A stretch of DNA of 18,732 nt from DASRAU01 sp035638075 (GCA_035638075.1 DASRAU010000030.1:1-18732); one strand, 5' to 3'. Shown: positions 7,486-15,688, counted from the stretch's first letter. The notes: a model not told the origin generated them from the sequence alone. Numbers and translations are program-made.

Positions 7486-9063
7486 ATGCCTTTCAGTCAT
7501 TTGAAGCTCCATCCCGATCTGCAGAAGGGGATCAAGGAGCTCGGCTTCACCCGTCCGACTCCGATCCAGAACGACGCCATCCCGCCGGGCCTCGCGGGCA
7601 AGGACGTGCTCGCCTGCGCCATGACCGGCAGCGGCAAGACCGCGGCCTTCCTGCTGCCGATCCTGCATCACCTGATGCACCGGAAGCGCGGCGCCACCGC
7701 GGCGCTGGTGCTCACCCCGACCCGCGAGCTGGCGGCGCAGATCCTCGAGGACCTCAACGACCTGGCCGTGCACACGCCGGTCAGCGCCGCCGCCGTCATC
7801 GGCGGGGTCGGCATGGGGCCGCAGGAGCACGCCTTCCGCAGCGCGGTGGACGTCATCATCGGCACGCCCGGCCGCCTGCTCGATCACTTCCGGTACCCGT
7901 ACGCGCGCCTCACCGGGCTCGAGTTCCTGGTCCTGGATGAGGCCGACCGGATGCTCGACATGGGCTTCCTGCCGGACATCCGCCGCATCCTGCGGCACAT
8001 CCCGGCGCGCCGGCAGACGATGTGCTTCAGCGCCACGATGCCCGAGCCGATCGTCGCGTTGACGCGCGAGATGCTGAAGGACCCCGTGCGGATCAACCTC
8101 CAGCGCCAGGCGGCGCCGGCGGTCGGCATCACCCAGGCGGTCTACCCGGTGCCGCGCGACCTCAAGTCGGGGCTGCTCACGAGCCTTTTGCAGCGCGGCG
8201 AGATGCAGGAGGCGCTCGTCTTCACCCGCACCAAGCACCGCGCCAACCGCCTCGCCGAGCACCTGAACCGCAACGGCATCCAGGCGGAACGGATTCACGG
8301 CAACCGCTCGCAGTCGCAGCGCACCGCAGCGCTGGCGGGATTCAAGAAAGGCCGCTTCCGCGTGCTGGTTGCGACCGACATCGCCGCCCGCGGCATCGAC
8401 GTCGAGGCGCTCGGTCACGTGGTCAACTTCGACGTGCCGGCGGCCCCGGAGGATTACATCCACCGCGTCGGCCGGACCGCGCGCGCCGAGGCGACCGGCA
8501 CCGCCTTCACCTTCGTCTCCCCCGATGAAGAGTCGGACCTGAAGGGCATCGAGCGGGCGGTCGGCAAGCGCCTGCCGCGCGTCCTCCTGCCCGATTTCGA
8601 CTACAAGGCCAAACCGCAAGAGCGCCCTCAAGGCCGGCCCGCCGGCGATCACCGCGCCTCCCATGGCGGCGCAACCCACGGGCGCGCTCATCAGACCGGA
8701 CATTCCCAGGGGCGCCATCACGAGGGCCGGCCGCATCGGGGTCGGTCCCACCAGGGCTCGTCGCATCAGGATGGGTCGCACCAGCCGCGCCATCACGGCC
8801 CGAAGCGAAAGCATCAAGGCCAGCGACACGGCGGTGGTGCTCATCGCCAGTCGGGTCACGATCGACCGGCGGACCAGCCTCGCCACGGGAATGGACAGGG
8901 CGGTTCCCATGCCGGTCCCCAGGCACACTCGCACACGGGATCGAGCGGCGGACCGGGTTCGGGCGCCACGTCGGGTCACGGGTCAGGCGCCGGGTCGGGC
9001 TCCGGACAGCACGGCCAGCATGACAAGGGCCGCATGAGCCGCTGGGGCCGTCCGAGACGCTAG
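7486..9063 (+). CDS. DEAD-box RNA helicase (RhlE/DeaD-like) with His-rich C-terminal tail
   Basis: This 525-residue ATP-dependent RNA helicase has both RecA-like domains complete. Visible are the Q motif (F21 to Q28), motif I TGSGKT (47-52), PTRELA, TPGR, DEAD (151-154), SAT (182-184), ATDIAARGID (from 296) and HRVGRTARA (from 326). After about residue 370 comes a roughly 150-residue disordered tail with about 24 histidines plus Gly, Ser, Gln and Arg, in loose short repeats such as GSHQ and SSHQDG. Tails in this position often bind RNA or partners; one so rich in histidine is unusual. ATG 7486 follows a modest GAGAAAGAG; a longer reading from GTG 7447 would begin inside the terminator and is rejected. 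Its position 123 bp after csp suggests a role in cold or RNA-structure stress. RhlE and DeaD/CsdA cannot be told apart by eye. Confidence 0.95.
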   Translation: MPFSHLKLHPDLQKGIKELGFTRPTPIQNDAIPPGLAGKDVLACAMTGSGKTAAFLLPILHHLMHRKRGATAALVLTPTRELAAQILEDLNDLAVHTPVSAAAVIGGVGMGPQEHAFRSAVDVIIGTPGRLLDHFRYPYARLTGLEFLVLDEADRMLDMGFLPDIRRILRHIPARRQTMCFSATMPEPIVALTREMLKDPVRINLQRQAAPAVGITQAVYPVPRDLKSGLLTSLLQRGEMQEALVFTRTKHRANRLAEHLNRNGIQAERIHGNRSQSQRTAALAGFKKGRFRVLVATDIAARGIDVEALGHVVNFDVPAAPEDYIHRVGRTARAEATGTAFTFVSPDEESDLKGIERAVGKRLPRVLLPDFDYKAKPQERPQGRPAGDHRASHGGATHGRAHQTGHSQGRHHEGRPHRGRSHQGSSHQDGSHQPRHHGPKRKHQGQRHGGGAHRQSGHDRPADQPRHGNGQGGSHAGPQAHSHTGSSGGPGSGATSGHGSGAGSGSGQHGQHDKGRMSRWGRPRR

Positions 9064-9154
9064 CTCGAAGTCGATTGAGGCGGTCGCGCGTTGTTCCCCG
9101 CGGGAAAGCCGCCCCCGCCCGGCCGAAACTCCTGCAGGGTGTTGGTTCTCGGCG

Positions 9155-9160
9155 TATAGT
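9155..9160 (+). promoter_or_regulatory. Possible -10 element for the secreted repeat-protein gene
   Basis: TATAGT lies 31 bp before ATG 9192 in the short gap after the helicase stop. The hexamer 17 bp upstream (CTGCAG) is a poor -35. The purine-rich GGGGATGGGGGA just before the start supplies the ribosome binding site. Confidence 0.4.
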
Positions 9161-9191
9161 CGGGTCAATCGCCGGGGATGGGGGAACTCCA

Positions 9192-12100
9192 ATGGCAGCC
9201 CGCACAGACTTGAGTCGCGGAGGGGCCTCGATCCGTCCGCGCGGCGTCCTGCTGCTCGCAGGTCTGTCGCTTCTCATCACCACCGCGGCACCCGGCGGAA
9301 CTCTATCCGCGCCGGGTCTCCCCTCGCCGGCCCCGATGGCGCCGCCCGGAGTCCAGCCGCGGCTCCTCGTGCGCACGGGGGATCCGTCGCCGGTTCCGGG
9401 GCGTTTCGACTTCGCTTACAGCATGGCGCTGCTGCCCGGAGGAGGGCTGGTGGTTCTGAGCGGCTACGGCCCGGCCCTGGTGCTGCGCGACGAGACAACA
9501 CCGGGTCGAATCCTCCTGCACGTCGGCGATCGGGCTCCCGACTGCGGCACCGTCACCGAAATCCTGCAGGTCGCAACCGGTGCCGACGGCAGCATCGCTG
9601 CCCGGGTCTTCTGCTCCGGGGTGCTGGCCATCGTTCGGGTCGATCCGAAAGGCGGCGGCGCGACCGAGACGCCCATCCGCACCGGGATGACCCTCGCCGG
9701 CGACCTCCTGCCGCTGGGCGGCGCCGTGTGGGGCCCGGCGATCGACGGACAGGGGCGGATCGTCGCGATTGTCGATAACGGCCTGGATGCCGCGGCCCTC
9801 CTGCGCCAGGCGCCGGGGGGAACGGCCGAGATCCTGATCCGGTCCGGAGATCCCATCGGTGGAGGAACACTCGGGCAGCTGATGTACGAGCCCGACGTGA
9901 ACTCCGGCGGCACGGTGGCCTTCCGGGGGATCCTCAGCAACGGGCCGGAGATCATCGCCACCCTCAGTCCCGGCGCAGCGCCTTTCGTCGTCGACTCCGC
10001 CCCCGTCGTCATCGAGCCTCCGGGGATCCCGAGAACGCATCTCGGTCCGCCCACCATCAACGATGCCGGTGCCGTGGCCTTCCTGCACGCCGATGGCCTC
10101 GATGACTACGGATACCCGTCGCATTTCCGGCTCATGCGCGCGACGGGTGGCCTGGCGGAAACCATCGTCGCCGAGGGCGATCCCGCACCCGGCGGAGAAA
10201 CCTTCAGCGCCATCGAATGGGTCAACCCGGTGATCGAGTCGACGGGGTCGGTCGTCTTCGGCGCCTCGGCGACGCACGGGTACGAGCGGCTGTATCGCTT
10301 CGACGGTGTTTCCACCGCCATCATGGGTTCCGACATCGCGGGGGGCGACCAGTTCACCTGGGGAGGCGGGTCCGCGGCCCCGCTCGTGGCCCCCGATGGC
10401 TCGGTCTACTTCAATGGCTACATCTTCCACGCCTCCTCCTTTCTCGAAGGGAGCGCGGTCCTGGCCGCGCGCGACGGCCAGGTCCGGGTGGTGATCCCCC
10501 CGGGAGCGCCGCTGGGAGAGCCCGGCCGGTTCGTCACGCTCGGCTCGGCGCCGTACCCGCATTTCTATCTTTCCGCCGGCCCGTTCATGGCGCCGGGCGG
10601 CGGCATCCTCTTCGACGCGTCCGTCACCGGCGGCGTGGGCGGGCTGTTCGCGCGCGCCGCGGACGGGACGCTGTCGGCGGCCGTGCTCGCGGGGGATGCG
10701 GCGCCGGGAGGCGGTCACTTCGTGGATCGCTCCTTCTCCTTCCATTCGATGGCGGCGGATGGACGGATCGCCTTCCTGGCGATGCGCCAGGACGTTCCGG
10801 ATGGGGGGGAAGTCGAGCTGTTCACGGGCCCGGCCGGAGGTCCTTTCGTCGCGGCCGCCCGTCCGGGGGACGAGGTCGGCGGCCTGACCGCGTCGATCGC
10901 ATCGGTCGGTCCCCCGTCGCGCATCGATGCGCACGGCGCGATCACGGTGCCGGTGGGACTCTCCGATGGCGCCACGGCCCTCCTCGTCTGGAACGGGGAG
11001 ACGCTGCTGCGCTTCGCCGCGAGCGGCGACACGCTTCCCGATGGTGAAGCGATCGCGCTCATCCGCACCGGCGAGGAGGAGGCTCCCCTGCCCCCGCTGC
11101 TCGAGGACTCGGGGAATCTGTATTTCGGCGTCGTGACCGCCGGCGGGACGCGCGCCCTGTACCGGGCGAGCCTGTCGCTCGGTCTCGACTCGGCCACCCG
11201 CGTCCTCGGCGATGGTGATGTGGTGGAAGGCGGGGTCCTGCAGCCGTTCCTGCTGCGCGCGCTGGCGAGCGACATCTCGGGCCGGGTCGCGTTCCAGGCG
11301 GTTCCGTCACCGGGGCCGCGTGCGGCGACATACGTTCTCGGCGCGGGTGGAACCTCCGCGCGGGTCGCCGGACCGGGAGATGTCCTGGGCCCGGCGGAAG
11401 TCACGGCGGCGCTGCCGCGGCTGGCAGCGACCACCGCCGGGATCGTCCACGAGACGTCGAATCGGTTCATCGGTTCCAGCGATGTCCTGTGGCTTGCCAC
11501 GCCCCGCGCTTCCACCGGCAGCGGGACGAGCTTCGACCATGTCCCGCTCAACCTGGGAGGGATGCCGTCTCCCGACGGAGGGGCGTACCCATACAATGTT
11601 GGATACGGGTGTGGTCCGGGATGCAGCCCATTCAGCAGACCGGCACGGATCGGCTCGGACGGGGATCGATTCGCCGTCTCGATCGAGCGCACGACGGTCG
11701 GACCCGACGCCCTGATCCTGTGGGACCTCCGTCCGGAGGGGGACGCCCCGGTCGCGATGGCGGGACCCGATCAGACCATCGAGTGCACCGGACCGGCGGG
11801 CGCGACGATCGCGCTCGACGGCAGGGGCTCGTCCGACCCGGCGGGCGGACCGCTGGAATACACCTGGACGAGCCCGTTCACGACGATCAGCGGCCCCACG
11901 GCGACGATGACCGTGCCGCTGGGCTCGTATCCAATCTACCTCAGCGTCCGGAACGCCGCCGGCCTCGTCTCCACCGACCGGCTCGACGTCGCCGTGCGCG
12001 ACACCGTGCCGCCGTCGATCACCGCGCAGGCCATCCCCGCCTCGTTGTGGCCGGCGAAGGGACAGATGACGCCGATCGAAGTGTCGGTGAGCGCCCAGGA

Positions 12101-12335
12101 TCTCTGCACGCCGACCCCGTTCATCTTCCTGACCTCGATCTCCAGCAACGATCCGAAGGCCAGCTTCGAGCAGGACGTCAGCGGCGCGGCCATCGGCACC
12201 GACGACCGTTCCTTCGCGCTGCGCGCCCGGCGCGCCGGCCGGGCCTGGATCGTGACCTACACCGCTTTCGACTACGGGGGGAACCGCACTCCCGTCCAGC
12301 TCACGATCCCGATCGCGCGCCCGCGCGGGCGCTGA
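9192..12335 (+). CDS. Secreted NxxGxxAF-repeat protein with PKD-like domain
   Basis: This 1047-residue exported protein has a Sec-type signal sequence (basic N-region, hydrophobic core about 18-32, Ala/Pro-rich cleavage region). Residues from about 60 to 830 are tandem units of about 55 residues, each holding a variant of N-x-x-G-x-x-A-F (for example NSGGTVAF, NDAGAVAF, AADGRIAF) and a linking GDPAPGG-type turn. The pattern fits the tandem NxxGxxAF-repeat family and probably a beta-propeller or solenoid. A PKD/Ig-like domain follows (about 850-935, with GPDQTIECTG and SSDPAGG), then a last beta domain starting VPPSI (about 938-1040). No LPxTG, PEP-CTERM or transmembrane anchor is visible. The function is unknown; a surface or secreted adhesive or binding role is inference. 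The start is set by GGGGATGGGGGA before ATG 9192. The 3' end overlaps the converging DUF885 gene by 35 bp. Confidence 0.87.
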   Translation: MAARTDLSRGGASIRPRGVLLLAGLSLLITTAAPGGTLSAPGLPSPAPMAPPGVQPRLLVRTGDPSPVPGRFDFAYSMALLPGGGLVVLSGYGPALVLRDETTPGRILLHVGDRAPDCGTVTEILQVATGADGSIAARVFCSGVLAIVRVDPKGGGATETPIRTGMTLAGDLLPLGGAVWGPAIDGQGRIVAIVDNGLDAAALLRQAPGGTAEILIRSGDPIGGGTLGQLMYEPDVNSGGTVAFRGILSNGPEIIATLSPGAAPFVVDSAPVVIEPPGIPRTHLGPPTINDAGAVAFLHADGLDDYGYPSHFRLMRATGGLAETIVAEGDPAPGGETFSAIEWVNPVIESTGSVVFGASATHGYERLYRFDGVSTAIMGSDIAGGDQFTWGGGSAAPLVAPDGSVYFNGYIFHASSFLEGSAVLAARDGQVRVVIPPGAPLGEPGRFVTLGSAPYPHFYLSAGPFMAPGGGILFDASVTGGVGGLFARAADGTLSAAVLAGDAAPGGGHFVDRSFSFHSMAADGRIAFLAMRQDVPDGGEVELFTGPAGGPFVAAARPGDEVGGLTASIASVGPPSRIDAHGAITVPVGLSDGATALLVWNGETLLRFAASGDTLPDGEAIALIRTGEEEAPLPPLLEDSGNLYFGVVTAGGTRALYRASLSLGLDSATRVLGDGDVVEGGVLQPFLLRALASDISGRVAFQAVPSPGPRAATYVLGAGGTSARVAGPGDVLGPAEVTAALPRLAATTAGIVHETSNRFIGSSDVLWLATPRASTGSGTSFDHVPLNLGGMPSPDGGAYPYNVGYGCGPGCSPFSRPARIGSDGDRFAVSIERTTVGPDALILWDLRPEGDAPVAMAGPDQTIECTGPAGATIALDGRGSSDPAGGPLEYTWTSPFTTISGPTATMTVPLGSYPIYLSVRNAAGLVSTDRLDVAVRDTVPPSITAQAIPASLWPAKGQMTPIEVSVSAQDLCTPTPFIFLTSISSNDPKASFEQDVSGAAIGTDDRSFALRARRAGRAWIVTYTAFDYGGNRTPVQLTIPIARPRGR
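9432..11294 (+). repeat. Twelve protein-level tandem repeats (NxxGxxAF type)
   Basis: Motif positions, counted from ATG 9192, are at residues 81, 130, 185, 237, 290, 349, 400, 467, 521, 579, 638 and 694. The spacing is 49 to 67 residues. The central Gly is kept in all units, while the leading Asn is often Asp, Ala, Glu or Leu. The DNA copies have diverged, so this is an old amplification. Confidence 0.7.
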
Positions 12336-14154
12336 TCCAGTCGCGGATCAGCCGCTCGAGCACCGGGAGCGGCACCGAGCCGTGCCCGAGGATCTCGTCG
12401 TGGAAGGCGCGGCGGTCGAAACGCTCGCCGAGGTCCTTCTCGGCCTGGGCGCGCAGCTCGCGGATCTTGAGATAGCCGATGTAGTACGACAGCGCCTGGC
12501 CCGGCCAGGAGATGTAGCGATCGGTCTCGGTCGTCGCTTCGTGGACCGGGAGCGAAGTATTCGCGACCAGGTAGTCGATGGCCTGCTGGCGCGTCCAGCC
12601 GAAGGCATGGATGCCGGTGTCCACGACGAGCCGGCTGGCGCGCCAGGACTGGTAGCCGAGCCGGCCGAACTCGCTGTACGGATCGGTGTAGAAGCCGGCC
12701 TCGATCCCGAGCCACTCGCAGTAGAGTCCCCACCCCTCGCCGTAGGCGGAGATGTAGCTGTAGCGCCGGAACGGCCGGAGATCGGTGTTCTCCTTGGCGA
12801 GCGCCCCCTGCAGGTGATGACCGGGCACGGCCTCGTGCAAGGTCAGCGCCTCGAGGTTGTAGAGCGGGCGCGTCTCCAGAGCGTAGGTGTTGACCCAGTA
12901 CCAGCCGGGCTCGGTCCCGTCGATCGGCGATCCGGAGTAGCGCCCCGAGGTGTATTTCGGCGCGAGCGCCGCCGGCACCGGCTGCACGCCGTACGGCTGA
13001 CGCGGCAGCCGCCCGAAGAGCGACGGCAGCTTCGCGTCCATCCGCTTGGCGATGTAGGACGCCTCCTTGAGCAGCGCCTCGGGAGTCTTCGCATAGAAGC
13101 GCGGGTCGGTGCGCAGGAATTTCTGGAACGCGGCGAGATCGCCCTTGAAGCCGGTCTTCGCGATCACCTGCTGCATCTCGGAACGGATGCGGGCGACCTC
13201 CTTCAATCCGAGCTCATGCGTCTCTTTGGGGTCGAGGTCGAGGCTGGTGAAGATGCGAATCTCGTGGCGATAGAACGCGTCGCCGTCCGGCAGCGCCGTG
13301 GCGGCGATGGTGTCGCGGCAGCCGGGGACGTAGTCCTTGCGCATGAACTCGAGGAAGCGCGCGTAGCCCGGGATCACCTGCTCCGCGATGACCTGCTTCG
13401 CGCGCGCGGCGAGCCGCGTCGTGTCCGCCTCGGCCAGCGTCGCCGGGAAGGCGGTGAAGGGCTCGTAGACCGGATGCTTCTCGGGAGCGCCGGACGCGAG
13501 CGGCGCGATCGAGGTCTCGATGCCCGCCATGGTCGCCTTCGGCACCGTGATGCCGCGCTTCAGCCCTTCGCGCATGCGCTCGATGTTCTGGTCCATCCAC
13601 GCCGGGAAGGCGGCGAGCCGCGCCAGGTAGTTCTCGTAGTCCTTCACCGTGCGGAAGGGCATGGAGCGGTGCATCAGCATGAACTCGGTGTGGAAGCCCG
13701 AGTCGGCGTTGAGCGTCAGGAGCGGCTCGCCGAGGCGCACCGAGTCGATGGCGTCCACGAACTGCGTGCGCAGGATCTCGGCGTCGATCCGGTCCGCGGC
13801 GGACAGCGAGTCCTTCGGAATCGCGTCGAGCTCGGCGAGAAACTTCTTCGTGTCGGCGTCGCGGCGCTCGATGGCGGCCAGCGACGCGTCGTCGAGGCGG
13901 TCGTTGAAGTCGTTGACCCCGACCGACGTCGCGAAGGTCGGGTCCTCGCGCAGGCGCCACTGCCAGTTGCGCTCGACGAGCGCCGCGAAGCGGGCGCCGG
14001 CGTCCCCGGACCCGCCTGAGCTCTTTGCAGCGCCGCCGGGCGACTGCGACTGCGGAGACGGCGGCGACGCAGAGCGACCGCAACCGGTCGAGGTCAGGAG
14101 CGACGCGCCCAGAACGGACACGGCGAGCGCGGCGGGAAACACGGCGCGGCGCAA
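12301..14154 (-). CDS. DUF885 family lipoprotein, putative zinc metallopeptidase-like
   Basis: This protein of about 617 residues belongs to DUF885. It has the family signature HEAVPGHHLQ (H440, E441, H446, H447, counted from TTG 14154) and a second conserved GEGWGLY (E473). These resemble the metal-binding residues of gluzincin-type peptidases, so a zinc-dependent peptidase or hydrolase acting outside the cytoplasm is likely; the substrate is unknown. The N-terminus has a hydrophobic signal followed by S-T-G-C, giving a lipidation cysteine at about C25, then a Ser/Gly/Pro-rich linker. TTG 14154 is chosen because it leaves a signal peptide of normal length and lies 2 nt after the upstream gene's stop; GTG 14142 is an alternative. 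Longer readings overlap the upstream gene and add an Arg-rich, non-signal N-terminus. Translational coupling with the gene at 14157-15566 is probable. Confidence 0.9.
   Translation of the reverse strand: MRRAVFPAALAVSVLGASLLTSTGCGRSASPPSPQSQSPGGAAKSSGGSGDAGARFAALVERNWQWRLREDPTFATSVGVNDFNDRLDDASLAAIERRDADTKKFLAELDAIPKDSLSAADRIDAEILRTQFVDAIDSVRLGEPLLTLNADSGFHTEFMLMHRSMPFRTVKDYENYLARLAAFPAWMDQNIERMREGLKRGITVPKATMAGIETSIAPLASGAPEKHPVYEPFTAFPATLAEADTTRLAARAKQVIAEQVIPGYARFLEFMRKDYVPGCRDTIAATALPDGDAFYRHEIRIFTSLDLDPKETHELGLKEVARIRSEMQQVIAKTGFKGDLAAFQKFLRTDPRFYAKTPEALLKEASYIAKRMDAKLPSLFGRLPRQPYGVQPVPAALAPKYTSGRYSGSPIDGTEPGWYWVNTYALETRPLYNLEALTLHEAVPGHHLQGALAKENTDLRPFRRYSYISAYGEGWGLYCEWLGIEAGFYTDPYSEFGRLGYQSWRASRLVVDTGIHAFGWTRQQAIDYLVANTSLPVHEATTETDRYISWPGQALSYYIGYLKIRELRAQAEKDLGERFDRRAFHDEILGHGSVPLPVLERLIRDWISARAGARSGS
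12317..12332. repeat. 16-bp perfect GC palindrome at a convergent gene junction
   Basis: GCGCCCGCGCGGGCGC is its own reverse complement and lies inside the 35-bp overlap of two converging coding regions, flanked by GATC on both sides. It could fold in either transcript, but there is no T-tract, so a bidirectional terminator role is only possible. It also encodes the last residues of both proteins. Confidence 0.5.
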
Positions 14155-14156
14155 CG

Positions 14157-15566
14157 TCAGCTCTTGTCGCGCCGTTTCGAGCGCGGGAGAGGACGGACGG
14201 CGAGCCCGGGCCGCGGCTTGATCTCGTCCACGCGGCCGGCGATGCGATAGATCGGCTCGAGGCAGCACGGATCGTAGGCGGTCACGGTGAGGATGTTGCC
14301 CGGCCACTTCGCGAGATCGAAGTCCGCTGGAAGCCGGTCGGAGGCGCCGACGGCGTTACCGCTCGCGTCCGTGAGCGTCCACGAGATGACCGTGCCGGAC
14401 GACGTCGTGGCCCGCAGCCGGAACTCGTCGGTCGATCCCGCATCGGCCGGGTCGAGGCGATCGTTGGCGATCGCGGCGGCGTAGGCAGGCGCTGCGAGTG
14501 AGAATTTGCCGGACTGGAGCGTGATGCCGTATGCGCCGCCGCGGCCGGGAGCCACGTTCAGAAAGGGCACGGTCGTATCGTAGGTGATCTGTCCCCGGAG
14601 GCCTTGTCCCGCCTGGATGCGTCCGGCGAGCCGGCCGAGAGGATCGGCGACCTCGGTCACCCGGCCCTTGTAGAGGAAGCCCACCGGTTGCGAATCGAGC
14701 ACCACGGGCTCCGGCGGAAGGTCGAACGTCTTCAGGAGCATGGCGCCGAGGACGCCGCTGGAATCGTCACCGAGCGGCGTCAGGCTCGACGTCGACACGT
14801 CGGTCTGCGCGAAGAAATGGGACGACCCATTGACCCAGGAGAAGAAGGTCCCGGGGTCCTTGAGTGCCAGGCCGAGCACGACGTGATACGGCGTCACGGC
14901 GACCGTCTCCGCGGCGACCGTCGCGGGGTCGATGCGAATCACCCGGGTCGCGTCCGGGTCGTCCCAGGGGCCTGCGGCGATCACGCCCAGCCCATAGAGC
15001 ATGCGATCCGTCTCGCTGAACGCCAGGCTGGAGATCCACGGTCCGTCGATTCGACCGAGGACCGTCAGGTCACCCGTCCACGGGTCCACCTTGACCAGGT
15101 CGTTCGAGATGGAGCCCACCGGGTAGTTCGTCCAGTGCCCGACCACACCGTAGAGCGTGTCGGTCGTCGGATCGTAGGCCAGACAGGTGACCTCGGTCAC
15201 CGTCGGAGTCCCGGAGTCTCCCAGGTCCCCGGCGCCGGAGACGAGGATCCGAAGGGGCACGACATTGGCGATCCGAAGCGTGGAGGCATTCAGGGTGTAG
15301 AGGAGGTGATCACCCTGCGACAGAGCGTGCAGCTTGCCGTGATTCCGATCGAAGGCGAGGGAGCTGAAGGATTCGGTCGGATCGATCTGGACGTAGGTGT
15401 GCAGGATGGCGCCGGACGCCGGGTCGAGCGAGACGAGACTGCCGTCCGACGAGGTCATGCCGATGAGGACGTCGCCCGGTTCGTCCTGCGCCCGGTTCGC
15501 GACCCCGGCCGTGCAGAACAGCAGGCACACCCACACCACCGTCTCCCTGACGGCCGATCTGCTCAC
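14157..15566 (-). CDS. Secreted beta-propeller-like protein with C-terminal beta-sandwich domain
   Basis: This 469-residue exported protein has a signal peptide (about 1-26, ending near ANRAQ). Residues about 35-280 hold repeated units such as LVSLDPASGAIL, FDRNHGKLHALS, YDPTTDTLYGVV, VKVDPWTGDLT and FSETDRMLYGLG, typical of WD40/YVTN-like beta-propeller blades. Residues about 290-445 start VGFLYKGRVTEV and continue ADPLGRLAGRI, a beta-sandwich seen in many exported proteins, often ones carrying PEP-CTERM; no sorting signal is present here. The tail is basic (PRSKRRDKS). Catalytic residues are not recognised and the function is unknown. The start is GTG 15566, preceded on its own strand by a run of eight Gs that serves as a strong SD; the longer reading from TTG 15662 lacks a proper signal peptide. 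The next gene begins 2 nt after its stop, so the two secreted products are probably made together. Confidence 0.75.
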   Translation of the reverse strand: MSRSAVRETVVWVCLLFCTAGVANRAQDEPGDVLIGMTSSDGSLVSLDPASGAILHTYVQIDPTESFSSLAFDRNHGKLHALSQGDHLLYTLNASTLRIANVVPLRILVSGAGDLGDSGTPTVTEVTCLAYDPTTDTLYGVVGHWTNYPVGSISNDLVKVDPWTGDLTVLGRIDGPWISSLAFSETDRMLYGLGVIAAGPWDDPDATRVIRIDPATVAAETVAVTPYHVVLGLALKDPGTFFSWVNGSSHFFAQTDVSTSSLTPLGDDSSGVLGAMLLKTFDLPPEPVVLDSQPVGFLYKGRVTEVADPLGRLAGRIQAGQGLRGQITYDTTVPFLNVAPGRGGAYGITLQSGKFSLAAPAYAAAIANDRLDPADAGSTDEFRLRATTSSGTVISWTLTDASGNAVGASDRLPADFDLAKWPGNILTVTAYDPCCLEPIYRIAGRVDEIKPRPGLAVRPLPRSKRRDKS

Positions 15567-15609
15567 CGCCGCCCCCCCCGGAACGCCCCCGATCCGTTTG
15601 GATGCGAGC

Positions 15610-15638
15610 AATATCCCGCGAAAGCCGCGGCGGCGCAA
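15610..15638 (-). promoter_or_regulatory. Possible promoter of the propeller/DUF885 operon
   Basis: On the minus strand TTGCGC (15638-15633) is followed after 17 bp by GATATT (15615-15610). This is only a partial match to the sigma70 consensus but is correctly placed about 44 bp before GTG 15566. It would drive both minus-strand genes and sits back-to-back with the promoter at 15650-15678. Confidence 0.35.
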
Positions 15639-15649
15639 GACCCGATGCC

Positions 15650-15678
15650 TTGACACGCTCAATCAGCGGTTGTTAGCG
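15650..15678 (+). promoter_or_regulatory. Promoter of the glycosyltransferase gene
   Basis: A perfect -35 TTGACA (15650-15655) is followed after 17 bp by TTAGCG (15673-15678), a weak -10. The -10 ends 10 bp before ATG 15689 and no SD sequence lies between, so the mRNA is probably leaderless or nearly so. Confidence 0.5.
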
Positions 15679-15688
15679 TCTCCGCCCC

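Noticed and set aside
6682..8979. Minus-strand open frame opposite csp and the helicase
   Set aside because: It spans two well-supported plus-strand genes and a terminator and shows no domain.
9064..9130. TTCCC-CGC-GGGAA inverted repeat after the helicase stop as a terminator
   Set aside because: The stem is only 5 bp and no T-run follows, so it is not better than chance in such DNA.
12382..14019. Plus-strand open frame opposite the DUF885 gene
   Set aside because: It is an antisense shadow; the minus strand carries HEAVPGHH and a lipoprotein signal.
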